Assembly (NCBI GenBank): GCA_026018925.1
Contig: JAKSZU010000012.1
Span: 31,113,814-31,177,813, forward strand
Direction of reading: 5' to 3'
Source: Tupaia tana
Taxonomy: Eukaryota; Chordata; Mammalia; Scandentia; Tupaiidae
DNA length: 64,000 nt
Shown: piece by piece, positions 1 through 10,928 of the stretch
Layout: each line of letters starts with the position of its first letter
Position numbering within the stretch: the stretch's first letter is position 1
Made by a program: the position numbers and the translations under genes
The notes under the pieces: generated by a model
The model's database searches: none
Told to the model about the DNA's origin: nothing
The model's input: the letters and a program-made list of their open reading frames with translations, nothing else

Positions 1-7
1 GCCAAGG

Positions 8-150
8 GGGCCAGCAGGTGGCATGTTGGTTAAGGCACTGGACTCCCATATGCCTGACCGTGGACTTGAACCGCAGTCAGCCATGTGGGAGTCCAGCGCT
101 TCATCCACCATACCACCTGCCACCCCCCCAATAAATAATTCTTTAAAAAC
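8..150. mobile_element. Head-to-head inverted SINE-S heads plus an A/T-rich tail
   Basis: The sense head (8-66) runs straight into the reverse complement of another head (67-131), making a near-perfect palindrome of about 60-bp arms, then an A/T-rich tail. Confidence 0.75.
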
Positions 151-172
151 TTAAAAAAAAAAATTATGACAG

Positions 173-350
173 GGGCCAGCAGATGGTGTGGTGGTTAAGG
201 GCACTGGACTCCCACATGGACAAATGCAGTTTGAGTACTGGACCTGGCAGCTTGCTTTCTCATTTTCTCTCTCTCTCTCACTCTGTTCCTCTCTGGTCAA
301 ATTAAAAAATAATAATAATAAGTAAATAAATAAAAAAATATTTAATGAAA
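173..350 (+). mobile_element. SINE-S, sense
   Basis: Complete head, CT tract, GGTCAAATT motif and a tail of AATAAT units. Confidence 0.85.
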
Positions 351-403
351 AACAAAAACACAAACAAAAAACCATGACAGATTATTTTCTTTAAACCATG
401 ACA

Positions 404-550
404 AGGGGAACAGGAGGTGGTGTGGTGGTTAAGGCGCTGGACACTCCCACATGGCTGACCATGGTTCGAATCCCAGACCTAGTGGTTTGCTTTCTCTCTT
501 TCTCTCTAGTAAAATTAAAATAAATAAATAAAATTAAATAAATAATTCCC
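404..550 (+). mobile_element. SINE-S, sense
   Basis: B box GGTTCGAATCC is perfect; tail of AATAAATAA units. Confidence 0.8.
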
Positions 551-746
551 AAAAATTCATGACAAATGTATTTGTCTTGAAAATTTTTAATTAAAATTAA
601 TTGTTGCTCTTCTTAAAAATAAAACAAAATGGTATTCCGTAGCTGTTTTTTGAGTCAAGTGACCTTTATCAAGGACACAGAATCAGCTCCAGCTCTCCCC
701 CCAGACCTTTCATTCACTTTCTGTGAGGCAGAGCCCAGATGGCCTT
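551..746. other. Unique 5' flank of DNAJB13
   Basis: Non-repetitive as far as I can see. AT-rich at first, then GC-rich towards the promoter; no gene recognised. Confidence 0.5.
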
Positions 747-805
747 TTGTTTACAAGGCAGGACTACAACTCCCAGAGTGCTTCTGTGTGGTTGCCAGGA
801 GCAAC
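747..805 (+). promoter_or_regulatory. DNAJB13: DNAJB13 proximal promoter: forkhead, GFY/ZNF143-like and RFX X-box sites
   Basis: Three known motif types sit within 60 bp, 66-124 bp upstream of the ATG. TTGTTTACA (747-755) is a forkhead site of the FOXJ1 type. ACTACAACTCCCAGAGTGC (763-781) matches the GFY/ZNF143-type element ACTACAAnTCCC. GTTGCCAGGAGCAAC (791-805) fits the RFX X-box GTNRCC-N3-RGNAAC. RFX and FOXJ1 are the main activators of motile-cilia genes, which fits DNAJB13. The sites are seen directly; their occupancy is inferred. No TATA box is apparent. Confidence 0.75.
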
Positions 806-870
806 CAAGGAATGCCAACTAACAGCCTTGCAGGAGCTTGAAGACTCCACCAACTCACTGCCCGCCAGCC

Positions 871-3800
871 ATGGGCCAGGATTATTACTCTGTGCTCCAG
901 ATCACTCGCAATTCAGAGGATGCCCAGATTAAGAAGGCGTAAGTCGGGAGCCCGGTCACAGGGGTGTGCTGGGGCAGGCCTGCCCTCCTCCCTTCCACAC
1001 AGGCTTCCATCGCAGCTTCGGCAGGCAATGTAGACTTCGCGGTTTCTCTTGCTTCTTGCTCACCTGTATCGTGGCTTTGGGCTGGGTACCGCCCAGCCCC
1101 AGGCTAGAATTTCAGACCTTAGTCCTCCTGCAGAATGTCCGTAGGCTCCCAACACTCTTCTCTATGCCCTGTCCCCTCTCCTGGGTGCCCTGGTTTTCGT
1201 AAAAATACAATAGGGACAAAAGAACCCTTGAAACTGTCTCCTGAATATGACAGAGAACCAAGGAATTGTGAATGGAGGGATGGCCTCGCCAGAGGGATGG
1301 ACATTTACAAATTTCATTCTTGCCATCTTAGGGGTTTTGGTGTTGACTAAACTGCATCTCTGGATCCTTCCATAAGTTTTGGGGTCTCTGGCCCATGCCT
1401 AAGAAAATCTAGGACAGGGGCCCAGCAGGTGGCATGGTGGTTAAGGCACTACACTCCCATAGGTCGACCACAGTTCGAGTCCTGGACACAGCAGCTTGAG
1501 GATCATCCTGGTTGCATGTGTGTGCCCAAAATCCTGAGAGGAGAATGGAGGGCAAGGGATTGCGGCATGGCCACACACCCCTGGGGCGTGATTTCTCATT
1601 TTCCCTCTCTCTGTCTCTCTCCAGTGATCGCATATGTCCTATGACAAAAACCTAAAAAAGAAAAAATCTAGGGGACCAGCAGATGGTGTAATGATGACAT
1701 TGCTGGACTCCCACATGGCTGACCAAAGTTCAAGTTCCAGACCGGGTGGCTACCACTTTACGCTGGGCACATGGGCATGCGTCGCCAAAATCCTGAGGGA
1801 AGAATGGAGGAGGAGGGATTGTGGTGTGGCCATCACTCCTGGGGAGTGATTTCTCACTTTCTGTCTCTCTGTCTCTCTCTGTTTTTCCTGCGAGCGCATA
1901 TACCATGTAGCAAAAAATCTCTCTTAAAAAAAGAAAAAGAAAATCTGGGGGACCAGCAGTTAGCATAATGGCTATGTCGCTGGACTCCCATGTAGTCGAC
2001 CACGGTTCATGTCCCAGACCCGGTGGCTTAAAACTCATGCCGGGCGTGTGTGCATGCGTGCCCAAGATCCCAAGAGGAGGATGGAGAAGAAGGGATTGTG
2101 GCGTGGCCATCCTCCCTGGGGAGTGATTTCTCACTTTCTGTCTCTGTGTCTCTCTCTGTCTGTCTGGCGCCCTATGGCAAAAAGGAAAAAAAAAAAAAAA
2201 ACTCTCAAAAAAAAATCTGGGACAGAAGTCGTTGTATTTTTCTGAGGAAAAAAAAAAGGCAAACTTTTTAGAGAGATTTTTTTTGTTATAGGGCACATGC
2301 ACTCACCAGAGAGAGAAAACAAAAAGACTGAAAGTGAGAACTCACTCCCGGAGGAGATGGCCATGGCACAATCTCTCCTCCATTCTCCTCTTGGGATTTT
2401 GGGCATGTGCACCTGGCATGAGTTTCAAGCTGCCAGCTCCAGGACTTGAACCTCAATCGACCATGTAGGAGTCCAGCAATATAAACATCATGCCATCTGG
2501 TGGTCACAAAAGTTTGCTTTCGGGAACCAGCAGTTAGCATAATGGCTATGTCACTGGACTCCCACGTAGTCGACCGCGGTTCGTGTCCCGGACCCGGTGG
2601 CTTAAAACTCACGCCGGGCGCGTGTGCGTGCGTGCCCAAGATCCTGAGAGGAGAATGGAGGAGAAGGGATTGCGGCGTGACCATCCCCCCTGGGGGGTGA
2701 TTTCTCGCTTTCTGTCTCTATGTCTCTCTCTGTCTGTCTGGCGAGCGCACGCGCCCTATAGCGAAAATCTCTCTCAAAAAAATATAAAATAAAAAAGTTT
2801 GCTTTCATCTAAGAGAGCTTTTTTTTTTAAGAATTATTTATTTAATTTTTATTTATTCATTCATTTATTTTAATTTGACCAGAGAGACACACAGAGAGAG
2901 AGGGAAAGTGAAAAAGCAAGCCACCAGGTCTGGGACTTGAACTATAGTCAGCCATGTGGGAGTGTCCAGCTCCTTAACCACCACACCACCTGCTGGCCCC
3001 TAAAAGAGCTCTTTTTATAGGGTCTCACCATGTCACGTAACTCCTACCCAAGCCTCCCAGTTAGTTAGGACCAGAGGCGCCAACCACTACTCCCAGCCTA
3101 TGTAGATTGGGCCAGGAATGAAACCCAGGCCTCCCATAGGCCTCAGCCTCCTAGTAGTAGTGTCTTAGCAGCAAGTACCACTGCAGCTGATCCTGCCAAA
3201 ATTTTTCTGAACGAATATCACTGAGCACCTGCCGTGTGGGTTAGGCGAGTGGCGAGTGGCAGCAGCTGCAGATCTGTGAACCCGACAGGGGTGCTCCTTT
3301 ACCTCATGCAGCTTACCCCCCTTTTTTTTTTTTTTTGGAGAGATTTTCGGTATGGGAGTGTGTGCTTGCTGGAGAGACAGAAAGCAAGAAATCACCCCCA
3401 GGGGGAATGGCCACGCTTCAATCCCTTCTCCTCCATTCTCCTCTCAGGATCCTGGGCACACATATATGCTCCCAGCATGAGGTTGTAGCCCCTGGGTCCA
3501 GGACTCGAACTTCAGTCGACCGCATGGGAGTCCAGCAGCGTACCATTACACCATCTGCTGGTCCCAACTTTTTTTTGTTTTACCAGAGGACACCTGCAAT
3601 TGCTGGGGGTAGGGTGTGAGAAAGCCTCGCTATGAGTCATAGTCACACTGCAATCCGTTCTCCATTTCTCTCTATTGGATTCCGCCCAGCGTAGCATTTT
3701 TTCAGGCCAGTGGGTCTGGAACTCAAACCACATTGTCGGCCCTGTGAGATCTGTGCCTTAGCCATGCCAAATGCAGCTCGATCGTGAGTACAGATATTGA

Positions 3801-6800
3801 ATAAGTCTCCCCAGCTGGGATGAGTGTCACAGAAGGGGAGGACCTGGTGTTGTGGAAGCACCGTGGAGGGAGGAAACCGCTTAGGAGGCTGTTGTAATCA
3901 AGGCAAAAGGTAAGGCTGTGGGGGAACCAGCAGTTAGTGGAATGGCTATGTCGCTGGACTCCCACGTAGTCGATCGCGGTTTGCGTCTCGGACCCAGTGG
4001 CTTACAACTCATGCCGGGCGCGTGTGCGTGCGTGCCCAAGATCCCGAGAGGAGAATGGAGGAGAAGGGATTGCGGCGTGACCATCCCACCTGGGGGGTGA
4101 TTTCTTGCTTTCTGTCTCTCTGTCTCTCTCTGTCTGTCTGGTGAGCGCACGCGCCTTATAGCAAAAAACCTCTCCAAAAAAAAAAAAAAAAAGGTAAGGC
4201 TGGGGTAGGATGAAAGGTCTCCATTGGTAGGGACAGCAGGTGACGTAGTGGTTAAGGACTCCCACATGGCTGCCCCAGTTCAAGTCTCAGACCTGGAGGC
4301 TTGAAACTCACACCAGGCACATGTATGTTCGTGCCCAAGATCCAGAGAGGTGAATGGAGAAGGGTTAGTCTCTCACTGTCTCTCCGGTGAGCACATGTGC
4401 CCTATAGGAAAAATTGCTTTTCAAAAACAGAAACAGAAAAGCTCTCCAGGGGATGGGAACGTGGGGAGAGAATGACGGTTAACTGGCTCACCAGAAGATA
4501 AAGGAAAAGGGAGGTGTTGGGCCCTCACCATGGCCTGGTGGATAAGGGAGCAGGACCCCACCCAGTCGGTGCCCCTGCAGATCCACTCCCACCGCCCACA
4601 CCCTGCCCTGTGTTTCGGGGCCTCCTTGCTCTGGGCTTCCACGCCCTGCCAAGGGGGCACAGCAGGGATGGGGGGGGAGTGTGGGCTTGTGGTCTTTCTT
4701 CCCTGGATCCCTTCCTTTAGGGTCCCTTTGGGTTGCCTCTGTTCCTTAGTGAAGGTGCCAGGCTTCAGTAACCACTCGTCCCTCACTCCTAGAAGCTCAG
4801 GGTGATCAGGGTCCCCAGCCTCAGGGACTGTGCTGTCCCCTTGGTCTCCCTCACCCTCCTGCAACTGAATCCCTGAATTAAACTCCCTACAAAGCACCCT
4901 GAAGGGAGTGCAGGCCATCGCTTCCCTCTGGGACAGTGGGCCACAGATGCTGCAGTCATGGTGTCACTCAGTAGCGGGGCTGGGTGGATCCATGGTGGGG
5001 AAAATGAACATGGAGCGGGAGGTGGCACAGGGCCTGGCAGGGCAGGGTGCCTCTTGGTACCAGGCCCTTAGTGTTCCTGATTTTTATCTCAGCCTCCTAA
5101 GAAGCCCGTGTGTCAGTTTCAGACCTCTGAGAAGCAGAGGGGTTGGGGTGCACAAAATGTGTGTGTGGGGAGGCCGGCAGGTGGCATGGTGGTTAAGGGC
5201 ACTGGACTCCCACATAGTCAACCACAGTTTGAATCCCAGACTTGGTGGCTTACTTTCTCACTTTTCCTCTCTTTCTCTCTCTCACTCTATCCCTCTCTGG
5301 TCAAATTAAAATAAATAAAGTTAAATAAAATAATTCTTTTAAAAAAATGTGTGTGGGGAACCCTGTGAAGGATGAAGGGAGGGAGCAGGAGTGCAGGGGG
5401 AGCCTTCAGACCACCGGGCAGGCCCCACCTGTAAAAGGAGCTAGGGAAGGGGAGGGGTGGGGAGAGGAGGGGAGCTGCTGCTGCTGCTGGCTGGTGTGGG
5501 GGTGGGGTGGGGCAGGATGCCAGGCTGCACTAAATTGGAGGAGTCCTGTTCTTGCAGGGATGACCACACTGGTGGGTCCACCTCGCTTAGGCATGGCTTG
5601 GGCAGCTGGGCAAACGTGGCCACAGCACAGATGGCCAGTGGCAGCTGCTGGGGCTGCCAGCCACCTCCTTCAGGCAGCTTCCCTGCAGGAGAGCTTAGCG
5701 GAGTCCCAGGGTGGCCAGCGTAGCCCCCAAGGACACCCCATTGTAGCTGTGGACTGGGGCCTCCCCCAGGAGCAGGCCAGCTGCTCCCACTGTAGTAACC
5801 TGTCCTGCACCAGGTACCGGAAACTTGCCCTGAAGAACCACCCGCTGAAGTCCAGCGAGCCGACTGCACCTGAGACCTTCAGGCAGATAGCGGAGGCCTA
5901 CGACGTGCTGAGTGACCGTGAGTGACCAGGGCTGTGCTCAGGGAGCCATGCTGTCCATTTCCCCTGTCGCCCTCACTTCCATCAGGATCATTTCCAAGAC
6001 TATTGGGTTTTCTGGGGCCCAGTAGACAGAAGTTACCTCCTTCTGGCCCAGAATCTCAACAGAGATAACAGAATGAAGGAGAGCCTTTCTCAGGAGACAC
6101 AAGCTAAGGTGGAGGGGTGGCTTGTCACAAGGCAGGGCAGGACCGGCCACATTCCCTGTTCCCCATGCCCTGCAGGGACAGAACCTCCCCAGGCACGAGT
6201 GAGGCCAAGCAGACATGCCCCTTGTTGTCCCAGATGTCCCAAGAGGCTACATCTCCCTCTCCTCGAGGAGAGCTGGAACATACATGGGCCCAGGGGTCCC
6301 GTGGTGAGCAGGACCTCTGTATTTAACGGAAGTCAGCAGAGCGGGGACAGTGTGACTCCCGCCTAACCCAGCCTGGCAGAACAGCTAGAAGGGCACCGAG
6401 TTTGCTCTGGCCCAAGGTCCCAGGCACTTTAGAGTCCTTAGACTAGGATTTTGAAACTCTAGGAAGCTGCAGGACTCTTAGACTAAAATGTCCAGGTTGT
6501 GGATTATTTGCCCGATATCAGATAGCGGCCGAGTAGTGACTGAGTGAAGCCAAATTCCAGGACTGCGCCGGGCTCTCAGTCTCTGTCCTTCCTCCAACCC
6601 CCACCCCCACTCCCATCAAATCGGAGTCTTTCCTGTGTGTCCACTGGGCTCTAGGGGCTGTGCCTAGGCCCACCAGGAATGGAATCGAAGCCCTGACTCC
6701 TTGGGTCTGATTCCAAAGGCCACCAGGCAGCTGGAACTTCCCTGTGCCACGTCCCCTGGTCTTCAGCCCCTCCACTATCCCAGTGCCCAGGGCTGAGCCG

Positions 6801-9800
6801 TCCTCAGGGTGACTCCCCCCACAGCCGTGAAGAGAAGCATCTATGACAAGTTCGGCGAGGAGGGCCTGAAGGGTGGCATTCCTCTGGAGTTCGGATCCCA
6901 GACTCCATGGACCAGGGGTTATGTCTTCCATGGCAACCCTGAGAAGGTTTTCCACGACTTCTTCGGGGGAGACAACCCGTTCAGTGGTAAGAGGTCTTAC
7001 CCACGCCTTGCCTTACTGGGGAAGGATACAGCTCTAGGGGTGCTTTTCTTTGAGTAGTTTTGTTTTGGTTAAGAAATATGTATACTGGAGGACCGGCAGG
7101 TGGTGTGGTGCCTAAGGGCGCTGGACTCCCACATGGCTGACCATGGTTCAAGTCTTGGACCTAGCGGCTTGCTTTTTCACTTTCCCTCTCTCTCTCTCAC
7201 TCTGTCCCTTTCTGGTCAAATTAAAATCAATAAATAGGGGGCTGGAAGTTGGCGTGGTGGTTAAGGGTGCTGGACTCCCACATGGCCGACCACAGTTTGA
7301 GTCCAGGACCTGGTGGATTACTTTCTGGCTCGCTCTCGTGCTCTCTCTCTCTCTCTCACTCTGTACCTCTCTGGTCAAATAGAATAAAGAAAGGAAGGAA
7401 GGAAGTTAAATAGAATAATTCTTAAAAAAGAAAAGAAAAGAAATATGTATATTGAGATTGACAGGTAGCATGGTGGTTAAGGCTCTGGACTCCCACATGA
7501 CTGACAGTGGTTTTTTTTTTTTTTAATTTTTATTTATTCATTCATTTATTTTAATTTGACCAGAGAGAGACAGAGAGAGAGGGAGAGAAAGTGGGAAAGT
7601 AAGCCACCAGGTCCAGGACTTGAACCATGGTCGGCCATGTGGAAGTGCCCAGCGCTTTAACCACCACGCCACCTGCTGGTCCCAGCTGACAGTGGTTTAA
7701 GTCCTGGACCAGGAGGCTTGCTTTCTCATTTTCACTTTGTCTATCTCTGGTCAAATAAAAAGTGAATAATAATAACAAATAAAAAGTAAATAAATAATTC
7801 TAAAAATTAAATATGTATATTACACATGGTAAAACAAAACAAAACAGAATTTATTTTATTATTTTTTATTTATTTATTTTAGAGATTTTTGCCTTAGGGC
7901 TTGTGTGCTCACAGGAGAGAGAGCAACAGAGACAGTGAGAAGGAAGTGAGAAATCACCCCTTTTTTTTTTTTTTTTTGGAGAGGTTTTTTTCTTTGCTAT
8001 AGGGCGCGTGCGCTCGCCAGACAGACAGAGAGAGACAGAGAGACAGAAAGCGAGAAATCACCCCCCAGGGGGGATGGTCACGCCGCAATCCCTTCTCCTC
8101 CATTCTCTTCTTGGGATCTTGGGCACGCACGCACACGCACCCGGCATGAGTTGTAAGCCACCGGGTCCGAGACGCAAACCGCAGTCGACTACGTGGGAGT
8201 CCAGCGACATAGCCATTACGCTAACTGCTGGTTCCCGAGAAATCATCCCTTAAGGGGACACTGCAATCCCTTCTCCATTTTCTTCCTGGAGTTGGGCATG
8301 CATCTAAGTGTGCCCAGTATAAGTTTCAAGCCACCGGGTCTGGAACTCGAACCATGGTTAGCCAGTGATGTAACTGCTATGCCGTCTGCTGGCCCCAACA
8401 CAGAATTTATTGAGAAAAATTCTAGCCCTCCAGTTCCTTCCCCAGAAGAAGCCACTCACTGTTAACAGTCTATGTTTTCATAACCTCCGTCCTTCCAAAA
8501 ATCGTGTATGTTTAAGATAGGGTCTAACCAATGTTGTGATCCTCCTGCTTCAGCGTCCCACATCGCGGGACCACAGGTGTGTGTCCTAGCACCTGGCTTT
8601 TAGGATGGGCTGGGAATCCAGCCTGGGCCTCCCATGTGGCCTCAGCCTGTGAGGAGCAGTGTCTACCGGTGTGTACTGCCGCAGCTGGGCCTAGACATTT
8701 TATTTTATTTTATTTTATTTTATTTTATTTTATTTTATTTTATTTTATTTTATTTTATTTTATTTTATTTTATTTTATTTTATTTTATTGTCAGAGCACA
8801 TGTGTGTGTGCTTGTCAGAGAGAGAAAGCACTCCCACAGCAGGTGTGGTCACACTACAATCCCTTTTTCTCCGTTTCTTCATCCCATTAGGATTTGGGGC
8901 ATGCGTGCACATATGCCCAGTGTGTTTTCCAAGCTGCCAAGGCCAGGATTCAAACCTCGGTCAGCCGTGTGGGATCTTGCTCTCAATGTACAGTGCTTAC
9001 CTGCTGTGCTACCAAGCCAGCTCTAGAAATTTAATTTTTTCATAAGCCTTTTTTAAAAATTTATTTATTTTTATTTATTTTAATTTTTAAATTTATCTAT
9101 TTATTTACCGTCATTCACTGTACATTAGTACAGTATACAAAATGAGATTTTCCATCCAGTATACATTATATATTGGCTCAATCAAGGATATTACCATACA
9201 TGTTACCATCAAAAAATAATTTTCTCTTTCTTGTTTCTTATATATTTTGCTTTATTTTTGCCCCCTTGATTCCCTACCTCTCACCCTCTGCCAACTCCCC
9301 CCCTTCTCCCACGCTATCTCTGGTATGTACAGTTGTTTTCCATACCTTTTTTTTTTTTTCACATTTATTGATTCACTAAAGGTCTTAATTAATTTAAAGA
9401 CTTTCAATAGCAAGCACAGCTGATATATACATATTCATGAATGCATGTCTGATTTTAGGCATAAACCTCAGTGAGTAAAGTGAACATACCAGAAAGTAGC
9501 ACCTTGCTGGGGCTATCCAGCTTAGTGAGGTCGTTAAATAGGTATTAATAGGGTTTTTTTAAATGAATTTTTTAATTTCAAAAGAAAAGTTTTCATTTTA
9601 ATAGATCAAAATTTTAAAATGTTAAGAGAAATTTGCTTAAAACTTAAAGCCAGGGAAAAGGTTAGGATTCGGTTCAAATAATAGGTAGATGAACCTATCA
9701 ACAGTTCAAGAGAAGACAAAAATTCTGGGACCAGCAGTTAGTGTAATGGCTATGTTGCTGGACTCCCATGTAGTCGACCACGGTTCGTGTCCCGGACCCG

Positions 9801-10890
9801 GTGGCTTAAAACTCACGCCGGGCACGTGTGCGTGCGTGCCCAAGATCACGAGAGGAGAATGGAGGAGAAGGGATTGCGGCGTGGCCATCCCCCCTGGAGG
9901 GTGATTTCTCACTTTCTGTCTCTCTGTCTCTCTCTGTCTGGTGAGCGCACGCGCCCTATAGCGAAAAAATAAAAAACCTCTCAAAAAAAATAAATAAAAA
10001 AAGAGAAGACAAAAATCCTTAAATATGGAAATTAAAGCATCAAAGAGAAACAGTAATGTTTTAGTCTAAAGTAAAAAAATCTATTTCATTAGTTCAGACT
10101 CACATAATTCATCTCTCTTCTATCGAATTTGTGGTGTTACTGTGGTTTGATCTTTCCATTTAAACTCTGGAAGTCAACTTTCAACTCCAGACTTGTCCCT
10201 ACCATTAGGCTGGCCATTCTCTTGGTTGTTTCTTGTACTCTTATTTCTGTGTGTCTAGTTTTCCTGGTATAGCACTCCCATTAGCACTTCTTGGAGAGCT
10301 GGTCTGGTGTTGGTAAATTCTTTCAGGTTTTGTTTATCTGAAAATGTTTTTGTCTTTTTTCCCCATATGAAAGATAATCTTGCTGGGTATAGTTGAAATT
10401 GTTTTTCACTTAACACTATGCATATATTTTCTCATTCTTTCCTTGCTTGCATTGTTTCTGACGAGAGGTCCAACGATAGCCTTATGGGGTATCCTTTGAA
10501 AGTAACCTGACATTTCTCTCTTGCCAATTTTAGAATCTTGTCTCTGTGGTTTTGGTCAATTGGTGATGCGCCTTGGGGAAGATCTTCTTGGGTGGATTCT
10601 ACATGGGGTCCTTTGTATTTCTTGGGTCTGGATCCTTGAGTACCTCTCTAGGTTTGGAAAGTTTTCTTCTAGGATTTTATGGAATAGATTATCAATACCT
10701 TTATTAAATTCTTCACCTTCTGGGATACCGATGATCTGGATATTTGGGTGTTTAATGGTATCTAGTATTATTCGTATGTTATTCTCATTTTTGGGGGTTG
10801 TTTTCTCAGTCTTTTTGGTGAATTTTTCTAGGTCAGAGATTCTATCTTCCACATCTGAAATGTGATCTTCTGCATGATCTAATCTGCTTT

Positions 10891-10928
<38 letters not shown>

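Noticed and set aside
173-245. tRNA genes at SINE heads
   Set aside because: A and B boxes are present, but no acceptor stem pairing and the copies continue into SINE bodies; they are tRNA-derived repeats.
2500-2700. Recurrent 60-90 residue frames such as [20 protein letters not shown]
   Set aside because: The same peptide recurs at dozens of sites because it is SINE-L read in one frame; not a gene family.
2521-4192. A CRISPR-like array of repeated units
   Set aside because: The units are 270-nt SINEs with poly(A) tails and target duplications in a mammalian genome.
5347-5925. A 192-codon frame running into DNAJB13 exon 2
   Set aside because: Only the last part (from 5814) is real exon; upstream lies a CAG acceptor and intron sequence, and the exon 1 donor phase fits 5814.
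8579-9026. Frames with long ILFYF runs
   Set aside because: They translate the (TTTTA)n microsatellite and an old SINE.
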